This document shows positions 1 through 12,900 of a stretch of 64,000 bases of DNA, piece by piece. Every line of letters starts with the position of its first letter. Position 1 is the first letter of the stretch. This DNA comes from Strigops habroptila. Taxonomy: Eukaryota; Chordata; Aves; Psittaciformes; Psittacidae. The DNA is taken from positions 51,614,576 through 51,678,575 of the forward strand of contig NC_044282.2 in the NCBI RefSeq assembly GCF_004027225.2, given 5' to 3'. The notes beneath the pieces were generated by a model. It saw nothing but the letters and a program-made list of their open reading frames with translations, searched no databases and was not told where the DNA came from. Both the position numbers and the translations under genes were made by a program.

Positions 1-806
1 AAGGTAGTATGTTTTTGAAGGGGTCCACAAAACTGCTTTGTAACCTAGATCTACGATTTGGTAAACTGGCTGAATAGATAAGAGGACACACTTGTTGGAA
101 ACCTGCTGGATTTGGCTAAAAGGAAGATTTATATAGTCGGTTGTATAGATGTTTGAGAATCTGTTTCTGGAAGCTCTGGTTGCAAAGACCTCCTATTCAA
201 TAGTTTTATTCTTCATTCATTGTTGCAGATATTTAATAATTTTTGTCAATATGAAATTTTATGAAATAAAATTCGTAAATGCTCATGGCTTCAATAGATT
301 CCCTCTCCCTCCCCCCCCCCCTCCCCCGGTATTGGTAAGTAGTATATATAAGTAACTATCAGTATGTCTTATACTGTGGTCCAGTTTTACTAGGCTGACA
401 GTACTGTACTTTCAGGCTTGATATTCTTGGTGAGTCTGGTGTCTGTTAAAAGATGTCTGTGCTAGCCCAGTATTATGATCTGAGTAAAGCATTGCTTTTC
501 ATAGATAAATATTCCTTTGTTACTCTTTTGAAAACATCCTAAATACCTATTTGAAGTGTAAATGAATAACCATTAATCATGCTGTGTTTTAAGGCCTGTA
601 ACTTAATGCTTTACTCTTGGTTGGATATTTCTTTTCACTGTTACAGTAGACTATATGTCTCCTGAAGTAGTGTTTATATTAATGCAGTGTTCTATAGACA
701 GTGCAACAGTAACAGGTTTTGTATACACTGTGTCTGAGAAAATGCATGCTACTAAGTGGATCTAATTCAGCATTCAATCACTCTCCTTTTGGATTTCTTC
801 TTCTAG
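1..806 (+). other. GEN1 intron sequence (left edge)
   Basis: Intron upstream of the first visible GEN1 exon. No exon is visible, only a C-rich tract at about 302-326. The other GEN1 introns (984-2581, 2693-4167, 12498-13961, 14836-15147 and 15210-15762) show nothing nameable beyond A/T or C runs and the listed repeats. Confidence 0.7.
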
Positions 807-983
807 TGTCTTGAACTGCTGGAGTGTTTAGGTGTTCCTTGGGTTCAAGCTGCTGGGGAAGCAGAGGCAATGTGTGCCTACCTAAATGCAAAAGGATATG
901 TTGATGGCTGCATTACCAATGATGGAGATGTCTTCTTATATGGAGCTCAAACAGTTTATAGGAACTTTGCAATGAATGCTAAG
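807..983 (+). CDS. GEN1: GEN1 exon: XPG-I catalytic core
   Basis: Phase 0 to 0, 59 codons, between acceptor ttctag and donor gtagtg. It encodes [10 protein letters not shown] and [13 protein letters not shown], which carry four of the metal-binding acidic residues of the XPG/FEN1 active site. Confidence 0.95.
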
Positions 984-3900
984 GTAGTGTACCTCATCCT
1001 GTTCTCACGCTCTCTTTAGACTCTTCCAAAAAATGTAAATAGAAAGAAGGGATTTGAAATAATTACTTAGATATTATTGTCTAATAGGTGAGATTTTTTT
1101 AAAGTAGTATGTTTAAGACACAGATGTTTTGTTTGATTCATTGGCAGTTTGTGTATTGGATGTGAGAGCAAAACTACTGAATTGAAGAACACTTAAGGTG
1201 TTGTCTGTAGTGTGCAGTGATGTGTAATATAAAACAAGATATATAAACCCCATCCCCCTCCCCCCCCTTTTCTCCTCTGCAGTGGAGAATTCTAGTAAAG
1301 TAATTGCTTCATATAAATTTACCATTAGGGCATATGGGAGTGGTCAGCCTCGTGGGTCTAATAACAGTGTTCACATGCTTGTGTCTTAAAGGTCTGTTCT
1401 ATTATGAATATACTTACAATTAATAAAATTAGTCTCCAATTGAACGTGAATAGGGTTGTGATTGTACGTTTGCATCATAATCAATTTATGACACTGAGCT
1501 GAGGTGTTCATTTGTTAGGAATGCAGCTTTCCAGACCTGGCAGAAGGCAACCCCAAATTTCCATAATTTTTCTATAAATCATGGAAAGGAATGCATGTGT
1601 TCTGTGTAGTGAATCTAACAAGAAAGTGGAGGAAAAATGGTACTGGGGTTGGAATTTTAAATAATGTTCAGCTGAAAGACTTGTTAAGAAAATGCTCCAG
1701 TAACAGGAGAAAATCAATAGAAAAAAAGCACTATGAAAAATTAACTTTTAAAAAAAATCAAATAGTTAAAGTTGATGGATGATGACTCGCCTTGATGGCA
1801 CTGTGTTTGGATTATGTCTTGACCTGGTATTCTCTCTCATTTGTCACCAAAAATGAAGGTGGCCGCAGTCTTTCAATGTACTTTGTTACTTACCTAAGTC
1901 AATACAAAAAAATAATTTATGTGTTTGTCTGCCAGGGCATCTCTTCCAGAAAACTGGAATTTTGGATTGTTGGCATGTGGCATGTGTGGTGTTTTTATTT
2001 TGTCAGGGGAGGAAGGGGGGCAGGACAGGGAGGCAATGTTCTATGGTTTGATTCATGTTAATCTTGATTTCATGTTGTTGTGTTTGAGTCTTTCTACCCT
2101 TCAAAGTTGCAGGAGTTCCACAGCTCATGTCTAATAGTCTAGGTAACATTTTAATTATTTTTTCTTTTTTTTTTTACTCAAGTAGCACATTGAAATGTTT
2201 ACGTAGATTTTAAAAACTGCAGTTCCTGACATGACTTACACAGCCAGTAGTACTGGATAATGTTAGTTTTGCCACACTTTTTCTACACATAGCAAACAAT
2301 AAAAACACCCTTTGGCTTATTTTAGTCTCTTTCAACAGCTGATGCCTGTATTTAAAACATGAAATTCCATAACTGTTGTTATTCGTGTGGTGTCCGTGAA
2401 TTACTTTTATAAGTTTTAATTGATGCTCTTTTTTTTTTCCTCACAGACCTGTCTTAGGGGATAGACCCATTTCCTGCAGATGTGGGTGAATAGGGGTGGG
2501 TAAGCAATCACAACGGAATGGGACTCAGGGCAATTCCTTCCTTATGTTACAGAAATAACACGTGATGAATTTCTCTTGCAGGATCCACATCTTGACGGTT
2601 ACACAATGTCCTCTATTAAGGAGAAGCTTGGTTGTGACAGAGAGTCTTTGATTGGGCTAGCTATTCTTCTGGGTTGTGATTATCTTCCAAAGGTAAGCAA
2701 TATAATTATTTTTTATTAGGTACTTACACTGCCTTGAAAATCAATAAACTATGTCAAGGGAGATGTGTACATGCTGACAAAACTGTATGCAGTGCATAAT
2801 TACTGAGATCTAGTTGAAGAAGATGCTTGGTAAGTTGCTGTAAATTTTATTTGTGAGAGCTTAAAGGTAATCAAAATGGTTCATGTACATTAATCTTTCT
2901 AAAGCTATTATGTATTATTCCAACCTTGTTCTATAACTGAAGACAAAAGTTTAGCTGTTGATTACACTGAGCAAAGTTGTGGAAACTTAGTTGTTTGTAA
3001 GGATGCTTTGTAACTGTATAAGTACATCCCTGTCAGAGTAGCTGTGGAAAATGAGTTTTGTCTATGCTGTTTGGAAGACTTAGTAGTGATTGTTTTGACA
3101 TGTAGTTATTAGTATTGCCAGTTCTGGATGCAGTTTGGATGTATCTCCTTTTAGTTCTACTATTTGTAAATATATTAATTACTAAAGAAGTCACCTACTT
3201 GAAAGTTTGCCTAATGAATGAAGTGAGAGGTATCTCACTCATTACTCCTTCACTGTTTGCTTTTTTCCTGTGAGCTCTGGAATTTTTTGGAGTCTTTGAA
3301 TAGAAGCTGTTGTAATGGCTATTTGAACTGGAAAGGAAGTGGGTTGAAACTTGATTTCTATACAGTTCATCGTACAGTGAACTTCAGGCAATGGTTGCTC
3401 CCATTCAGATTTGCTGTGGATATCTAGTTATGTTTTAAATGTATTGTGTTCCAATTTGATAAAACTGTCATTATAAACAGCCGATAATGCTCAATCTCTA
3501 TTTTATTTATTTTTCTTGTGAGACTTATTTCTGTTATAGGAAACTTTAAATGGTTGTTTACTATTATTATACATTTATTTTGTAAGAATGATGATAATAG
3601 AGAGGGAGTTTAAAAAACTAGTGACTAATCAGTTATCGTAATGGAAGTAGCAGCTCCTGGCATGCCAGGTTCTTGCATAGTCCTAAAGTGAAACAATTAT
3701 GTAATGTCAGATAGGTCTTTTGAGTTACTGCAGCCTAGTAAAGTGGATGATGATACATGAGCAAAGTGGATGAAGATAGAAACTTCTAACAAAATCTGAA
3801 TTACAGGAGTGCATTGGGATGGGGATTGGCAGAGCAGATAAATGAGAATACCACTCTAATTGTACTTACTTTGTTAAATGTATATCAAGCTGATGCTTTC

Positions 3901-6900
3901 CTTGCAGAAGCTGAATATCTGACTCTCTACCCGAGTATCTGGCTGCAGTCCAATGAGAACTCCTAATGGGTTTTGAATGTATGTTTATTTCACACGGTTG
4001 CATATATTCAGTTTGCCATTACAGCTGAAGAAAAATAAGCTATAGATTTATTTGTAATAATGCTGTAGAAAGCACACTCAATACAATCTTTATATTCAAC
4101 TGTACTGATTCTTGGCAAAATAGGATAAAGATTGAAAGAGAAACTGGAAAAAGCAGTATGTGCATTTTAAATCATAAAATATTTTTGGTTAGAAGGGACC
4201 TCTGAAGCTAGACCAATGTCCCTGCAATGAGCAGGACATTTTCAACTGGATCAAGTTACTCAGAGCCCCGTCCAACCTGATCTTGAATGTTCCCAGGGAT
4301 GGAGCATCTACCGCCTCCCTGGGCAACCTGTTGAATGTTTCACCACCCTTATAGTAAAAAAACTCCTTCCTTATATCTAATCTGAATATTTCCTCTTCTT
4401 AGCTTAAAACCATTGCCCCTAGCGCTACAGGCCCTACCCCTACTAAAGAGTCAGTTACCGTCTTTCTCATAAGTCCCCTTTAAGTACTGAAAGGCCTCAG
4501 TAAGGTCTCCCTGGACCCTTCTCTCCTCCAGGCTGAACAACCCCAATTCTCTCAGCCTGTCTTCATAGGAAAGCTGCTTCAGCCCTTGGATCATTTTTCT
4601 GTCCCTTCTCTGGTGGTTTTGAATCAATCGATTTTTCACTCTTCAGTATGTCTAGGGGTGCCCTGGTTTTGTCTGAGATAGAGTTTATTTTCTTCCTAGT
4701 AGCTGGTAGTGTTTTGGCTTTAGTATGAGAATAATGCTGATAATACACTGATGTTTTAGTTGTTGATTAGTAGCACTTACAGCTTACAGACTTTTCAGTC
4801 TCTCATGCTCTGCCAATGAGGGAAGGGAACAAGAAGGCGGGGTAGAACAGAGACAGGACACCTGACCCAAACTAGCCAAAGGGGTATTCTATACCACAGC
4901 ATGTCATGCCCAGTGTAGAAACTGGGGGGAGTTATCTGGAAGGGACTGATCACTGCTCTGGTCGGACTGGGTATCGGTTGGCAGGTGGTGAGCAATTGCA
5001 TTGTGTATCACTTCAGTTTTCTTTTTGTTCGTTTGTTTACACCCACACCCTCTGTCCCCCTCCACCCCACATCCCCCCTGAATTTTATCATCATCACTGT
5101 TTTTGTTATTATTGCTGTATTTTATTTTACTTCTGTTATTAAACTGTTCTTATCTCCACCCATGAGTTTTTACCTTTTTTTCCTCCCCATCCCACACAGG
5201 GGAGGAAGGCATGAGTGAGCAAGTGGCTGTATAGTACTTAGTTAAACCACAACAAGGGGTTGCTACAATGTTCTGGATTTCAGTCCATGAGCTAGGTTCC
5301 AGAAAAGGAACATCCAAGGCCATGTTGGACAGTGCTCTAAACAACAGGATCTGTGTTACACTGGTAGTACAGTGTAGCATGTCACCTTCTCTGACTTTAG
5401 AACTTGGTCAAAAATTATTTTTCTCCATTTATTCTGAACATCTAGAATAATTTTTGTAATTTTTCTGCATAATGTTATGAAGGCATTTTTTATGAAAATC
5501 TGAATACTTTCTGGTTTTCATTAAATAATGTTTCATATTTCTGTCTCTATAGGGTGTTCCAGGGGTTGGGAAGGAACAAGCTTTAAAGTTAATTGGGACT
5601 TTGCGAGGTCAAAACTTATTGCAAAGGTAAAATTAAAATTTATGTTATATGGTGATGTACTTTGATTTTATTCAAACTTGCAAGTATGTACTTCAGTTCT
5701 AAGATAATGTTTATAATACTTTAATTTAGAGGGGTAAGAGATTACCATGTTCTTCACATTTGCTAATTGAATTGTGTTTTACTGGGTAAGCTGCTTAATT
5801 GTTTTAAACATTAGCTGGTTCCTAGCTCCTAGCTAGCAGATATATGCTGATATATTGGAAAGGAATTCATAGGGACCGATGAGAGACTTATGCTATTTTT
5901 AGTTGGCTTGTGGATTAGGGCATGAGATACCAAAGGCTTTCTCTGCTTGTTATCATAAGCATAGAATCATAAAATCATAGAATCGTAAGGGTTGGAAAGG
6001 ACCTTAAGATCATCTAGTTCCAACCCCCCTGCCATGGGCAGGGACACCTTGCCCTAAACCACGTGGTTCAAGGCTCTGTCCAACCTGGCCTTGAACACCG
6101 CCAGGGATGGAGCATCCACAACCTCCCTGGGCAACCCATTCCAGTGCTTCACCACCCTCACTGGAAAGAACTTCTTCCTTATATCTAATCTAAACTTCCC
6201 CTGTTTTAAGTTTGAACCCATTACCCCTTGTCCTACCACTACAGTCCCGAAGGAAGAGTCCCTCCCCAGCATCCTTGTAGACCCCCTTCAGATACTGGAA
6301 GGCTGCTATGAGGTCACCACGCAGCCTTCTCTTCTCCAGGCTGAACAGCCCCAACTCTCTCAGCCTGTCTTCATACGGGAGGTGCTCCAGCCCTCTTATC
6401 ATCCTCGTGGCCCTCCTCTGGACTCGCTCCAACAGCTCCATGTCCTTTTTATGTTGAGGACACCAGAACTGTACACAGTACTCCAAGTGAGGTCTCACGA
6501 GAGCAGAGTAGAGGGGCAGGATCACCTCCTTCGACCTGCTGGTCACGCTTCTTTTGATGCAGCCCAGGATATGGTTGGCTTTCTGAGCTGCAAGCACACA
6601 CTGCCGGCTCATGTTCAGTTTCTCGTCAAGCAACACCCTCAAGTCCTTTTCTGCAGGGCTGCTCTGAATCTCTTCTCTGCCCAACCTGTAGCAGTGCCTG
6701 GGATTGCCCCGACCCAGGTGTAGGACCTTACACTTGGCTTGGTTAAACTTCATAAGGTTGGCATCGGCCCACCTCACAAGCATGTCAAGGTCCCTCTGGA
6801 TGGCATCCCTTCCCTCCAGCGTATCAACCGAACCACACAGCTTGGTGTCGTCGGCAAACTTGCTGAGGGCGCACTCAATCCCACTGTCCATGTCGCTGAC

Positions 6901-9900
6901 AAAGATGTTGAACAGGACCAGTCCCAACACCGATCCCTGAGGGACACCACTTGTTACAGGTTTCCAACTGGACATCGAGCCATTTACCACAACTCTTTGC
7001 GTGCGGCCATCGAGCCAGTTTTTTATCCACTTAGTGGTCCATCTATCAAATTGATGTCTCTCCAATTTAGAGACAAGGATGTCGTGCGGGACAGTGTCGA
7101 ATGCTTTGCACAAGTCCAGGTAGATGACATCAACTGCTCTGCCCCTGTCCATCAGTTCCGTGGCTCCATCAGAGAAGGCCACCAAATTGGTCAGGCAGGA
7201 TTTCCCCTTAGTGAAGCCATGTTGGCTATCACCAACCACCTCGTTGTTTTTCATGTGCCTTAGCATGTTTTCCAGGAGAAACTGTTCCAAGATTTTGCCA
7301 GGCACAGAGGTGAGACTGACTGGTCTGTAGTTCCCCGGGTCTTCCACCTTCCCCTTCTTGAAAATGGGGGTTATATTACCCTTCTTCCAGTCATCGGGAA
7401 CTTCACCTGACTGCCAGGATTTTTCGAATATGATGGACAGTGGTTTAGCAACTTAATTCGCCAGCTGCTTCAGGACCCGTGGATGAATTTCATCAGGTCC
7501 CATGGACTTGTGCACGTTCAGGTTCTTAAGATGGTCTCAAACCGGATCCTCTCCTACAGTGGGCCTAAGGTCTTCATTCTCACAGTCCCTGCATTTGCTT
7601 TCCAAGACTTTCGTGGTGTGGTCAGAGCATTTGCTGGTGAAGACTGAGGCAAAGAAGTCATTAAGAACCTCAGCCTTCTCCAAATCCATGGTAGCCAGTT
7701 CTCCTGATAGCTTCTGGAGAGGGCCTACATTGTCCCTAGTCTGTCTTTTATTTGCTACATATCTATAGAATCCTTTCCTGTTATCTTTTACATCCCTCGC
7801 CAAACTTAATTCTAGCTGGGCCTTAGCTTTCCTAACCTGGTCCCTAGCTTCTCGGGCAATGCTCCTATATTCTTTCCAGGCCGCCTGTCCTCACTTCCAC
7901 CTTCTATATGCTTCTTTTTTCCCTCTAAGTTTCCTCAGCAGCTCCTTGTCCATCCATGGAGGTCTCCTGGCCCTCCTGCTGCACTTTCTTCTAGTCGGGA
8001 TGCAACACTCTTGAGCACGTAGCAGGTCATCCTTGAATACCGACCAGCAGTCTTGGGCCCCCCTGCCCTCTAGGACTGTATCCCATGAAACCTTACTAAG
8101 GAGGTTCCTGAAGAGGCCAAAGTCTGCTTTCTTGAAGTCCAGGGCAGTGAGCTTGCTGCATGCTCTTCTCACTGTCCTGAGGATCTCAAACTCAACCATC
8201 TCGTGATCACTAGAGCCAAGGCTGCCCTGGAGCGTTACATTTCCAACCAGTCCCTCCCTGTTGGTGAGCACGAGGTCAAGCATGGCACCTCTCCTCGTCA
8301 GCTCCTCTATTGCTTGAAAGAGGAAGTTGTCTTCCACACAATCAAGGAACCTCCTGGATTGCTTGTGCCGGGCCGTACCGTCCCTCCAACAGATGTCAGG
8401 ATGGTTGAAGTCCCCCATGAGGTCCAGGGCCTGCGAGCGTGAGGCTGCCCCTATCTGTCTGTAGAGCGCTTCATCCACAGAGTCCTCTTGATCAGGCGGC
8501 CTGTAACAGATCCCCACCGTAATGTCCCCCATTGCTGTTTTCCCTTTGATCCTGACCCACAAACACTCTGTTACCTCATCACCTGCCCCCAGACAGAGTT
8601 CCATACTCTCTAGCCTATCACTGACATAGATAGCAACACCCCCTCCCCGTCTGCCTGGCCTCTCTTTTCTAAACAGCCTGTAACCTTCCATTCCGACATT
8701 CCAGTCATAGGAGCCATCCCACCATGTTTCTGTGATACCAATGACATCATATTCCTGTAGCCTTGCACACATCTCTAATTCCTCTTGTTTGTTCCCCATA
8801 CTACGGGCGTTTGTATAGAGGCACCTTAGCCGAGCTCCAAATGCAGCCGACTCAATGGCTGGGGCAGCTGGAACATCTCTACATCGCTCCAAGCACTTAT
8901 TACAGGTGCTGGCAACTGACCAGGAGTGTTGGGATGGATCAATGCTCCCCTCCCCCAACACATCTAGTTTAAAGCTTTCCTGACCAGCCTGGCAAGCCTC
9001 CTACCAAAACAGCTCTTCCCCTTCTTTGTCAGACCAGCTCCACCAGCCTCCAGGAGATCTGGCCTCCCAAATGGAGCCCCATGTTCTAAATAGCCAAACC
9101 TCTGACTATGGCACCAGCATTCTAACCATTTATTAACCTGCCAAATGCGCCTAGCTCTTTTAAAGTCCTCCCCTTTGTCCTGGAGAATTGATGAAAAAAC
9201 TATCTGAGCTCCAGAGCCCCTAACCACCTCTCCCAGGGCTCTGTAGTCCTTCTTAATGTTCTCCAGGCTACTGCTATCTATATCTCTAGCACCCACATGG
9301 ACCACTAGAAGGGGGTAATAGTCAGCAGGACTTACTAGAGCAGGCAGCCTCTCAGCAACATCCCTGATCCGAGCCCCTGGCAGGCAACACACCTCCCTCG
9401 AGACTGGATCAGGCCAGCAGACGAGTGCCTCTGTGCCTTTCAAAGTAGAGTCCCCTACTACTATGACCCTCCTCTTTTTCCTGGAGGCACCAGTAGCGAT
9501 CCTCTTTACTGGTGCATCAGCAGGATGCTCATTAGGTGTGGTGGGTGCTTTCTCATTAGCCCCCTGCAGAACTGAGAAGCGGTTCTGGGTGGGGACATCA
9601 GATTTAGGAGGAAGCCCCTTGTCGTTAATTGTCCTCTTCCTCCTTTTTTTGTTCGTTTTTCTCGTGACTAATTCCCAGCTTTCTGGGTTGCTGCCCTCCT
9701 TCTTTCCTATATGAGCAGTGCTGGACGTTTGCAGCCCCTGCGCACTTTGGGCCTGGAGCAAGCAGCCCAGCTTCCTCTCAGCTTCCCTGGCATCTATTAG
9801 CTCTCCAACAGCCTCCCGCAGCTCAGCCACCTGCTGCAGGAGGACCTCCACCAGGGCTCACAGAGTGCAGCCCTGCCCATTGTGCACCCTCGCCTCAAGA

Positions 9901-12900
9901 GACCAGTCGAGGCACTTTCTACACTCCGAGGTCTGCGCCGCAGCCTCCCCTCTCATCGGCTCTGTCTGGGTGCCTATGCTGGCCACCGCCGGGGCAGAGC
10001 TCCCAGAGCGGGCCCTGGGCCTGAGGCGAGTGCTCAACATCCCGCTCGCTGCCCGCTCGCCCTGCCTGCGCCAACTGCCGCGCCACGCCCTGACTGACGT
10101 GCCACGCCCTGTTCGCCGCGCTCCTGGTTGCTCGCGCTCCCTGGGGTGGGTTTTCCCGCCCTGAGGGCTGGTGCCGTCACTCCTGGCACCGCCCCCTGTC
10201 AGTCGCTGCTCGCGTCAGCTGAGCTGCCGGCTCCTGGGCAAGTCCTGTCGAGGACTTGAGGCTCCCTCGGTCGCTCTTGCCGCTCCGAACTGAGGCTCCG
10301 GGACGCTGTGCTTCCCCCCGCTCCGGTGTTAAAGGCGTCCTCTCTGGAGATACTCACCTCGGCAATTCAATGTGTGTGTCTATACTAGAAGTCAAACAAT
10401 CATATAATGTACTGTAAAAAAAAGTCATTGTAGAAATTCCATTTTCATTGTAAAAAAAAAAAAAAGAAAAGAATCCTTTTCAACTGGAAAACTGTTTCTT
10501 GGGTAGATGCAATGTTTCTTAATCCTTTTAATATCATCCTTTTAGGTTTGAGCAATGGAAAGAAGAATTTCAGTATGATAATAATCCACCTTTAGTTGTT
10601 AAAAGGGTAATTCACTGTTCTGAGTGCCATCATCCAGGTTAGTGTGAAAAGCACTAAATTTTATTTCTAGCCTAATTATTGTTCTGGGGAGGGGAAGGGG
10701 GTTTGTTTGTTTGGGTCTGGTTTTTGGGGTTTTTTTATGACTAATATTAAAAACTGCTTGTCATTCAGCTTGTGGGCTGTGTTCCTGTTTTCAGTATTAT
10801 GTATATGTATCTTTATATAAATATTTTTGAAGGTGGGGCCTACCTTTCTTCAAATGTGAAACTAGTTGAAAGCAGATGGAATGTTATCATGATGCTATTG
10901 TGTTTTCCCAGATATTTGCCTTTTTAACGCTATCAATGAAGAAAGTATGCTACACTGACAAGCAACTATTTCCTTAGTTGCCCAAGTTGGTCTTGCATCA
11001 AGAGGACTGAATCCATTAGCATTGCTGGGTTTTGCTGCAGGGTCGTCTTAAAAAGAAATTAATCTTAAGGAACCTCATTTTGATCAGTGAACTTGTTCAA
11101 ACCCGTCACTTGGAGAAGGAAAAGCCTTGTTTCAAATAAATTATTTATATTTGCCAGGTTGTCATAGACCACTTCTGTAGTTTTGGGTAATAAAGTTTTC
11201 AGCATAAGGTCTGAAACTGAAAATGTCTTCCAAGAAAAATGAGAGCTTGATTGTATTTGTCATTTTCACTGTAGATATATAAATACAGCTAATGCACTCA
11301 GATCAGTTTACAGCTAGTATTCATGTCAGATTCATATCTGTTCTGAGCTTTGTATTTTTACTACTGCCTTTGTCTATTTGGAGATTTTGGAAACCTTTTT
11401 TTTGCCTCACACTTGTGCCTCTGCTTCTATAGGATCTTACAAGGAACATGAGCACAGTGGATGTAAATTCTGTGAAAGCACTAGATACTGCAAACCCAAT
11501 GACTCCAAGTACTGCTGCCCTTGTGAATGGCATCAGTTAGAGCGAGTGAAACAAGCAAGTGCAGTGGAGGACAGTATCAGAAAGTAGGAATGTCCTGAAA
11601 ATTGAACTGCTTTTCCTTGCATTTTTTCCATTTATATTTGGTTCCTAACACATTTGTTTTACCTGCAGAAAAGCTAACAGTTGTGAGGGCTTTCCGTTCT
11701 CTCAGGTAACAAACCAACCTATTTAAAGATTAAATATTTTTCGTCAATTAGTTGAAATTTCAGTTTTCTGCTCTCTCTTAAACTGTCTCTTTTTGTTTTA
11801 TCTCAAGGTTATCCAAGAATTTCTTGTAAACAAGAATAAATTAATCAACATAAAGGAATGTCAAAGGCCGAATTTATTGTCCTTTCAGGTATATAACAAA
11901 ATACTGGACATTCAGCTCTAATTTTAATTTTTTATTATTAATTATTAATATTTTTATTAGTAGGGCAGGCATCTGTGATGATTTTGAACTTCATTAGTAA
12001 TTTTACTGGAAATAGGAATTAAATAATCTTGCTGCAACTTCTTAATATGCCTTTTTTTTTTTTTTTTTTTTGAAAGCCTCATCAGTTGATGTGAACAGCA
12101 TGTATAAAAGTAGAATCATAGAAATATAAAATGATTTGGACTGGAAAGGACCTTAAGATCATCTAGTTCCAACCCCTCTGCCATGGGCAGGGACACCTCG
12201 CACTAGAAAGAGAACTCAGAAAAAAGAGGTCACTTGCTATTGTTTTGGTTTTCACTTTCCAGTATTACTAGCTACTACATAGCTATCTAAGCATGATACC
12301 TAATAGAATAAGAAACTTTTACATTTTGGGGTGGGTTTGGTTTTTTGGTTTTTTTTAAACCAACAGGTATTTGCTTCTGAGAAGATGGAATGGAACAAAC
12401 ATTATGCTTGTAAGAAACTGTTAGTACTACTGACACATTATGATATGATCCAGAGAAAATATGGATACATTGATTCAAAACAAATGCAGGCAATACGGTA
12501 AGGTAGCTTGATTTTCTTCTGCTGATGGATGGAAAATCATGGGTTTTTTCCTTCTTTACAGAAATATAATGCTTTTCTTCCATCTCTGTTTCAAGCTGTG
12601 TGCTCATTTTGAATAGAGATAAAAATTTAGATCAGAACACCAATTCTTAGACTACTGCTGCACAAAGTAATATGTACAGCAGTTTCCTTTCATTCTAACT
12701 GAAAATGCCTGCTTTTTCCTATGCTTACTTTCTATTCTCTTTCTTTAGATCTGCACATGAGATTTAGCAATATAGGATTGATCCTCTTCTCAGGTTCTTA
12801 GCAGAAGTTTAATTGACTTCTGTAATTGAAAATAAGAGCTTAGGCTTAGAAATTATCATCTGCAGATTCAGTCATGGTCTCTGACTTCTTACCAGACCTA

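Larger units (their letters stand above)
5957..10350 (-). mobile_element. Nearly full-length CR1 LINE
   Basis: Reads on the reverse strand. The 3' end, with its ATTCTATG-like tail repeats, is at about 5957-5990; the GC- and CpG-rich 5' end is at about 10345-10360. At roughly 4.4 kb it is close to the known full length of avian CR1, whereas most copies are short 3' stubs. It carries ORF1 (about 10040-8964) and ORF2 (about 8961-6190), each with a few stops. It sits in the GEN1 intron between 5627 and 10545, antisense to the gene. The 5' boundary is uncertain by about 20 bp. Confidence 0.93.
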
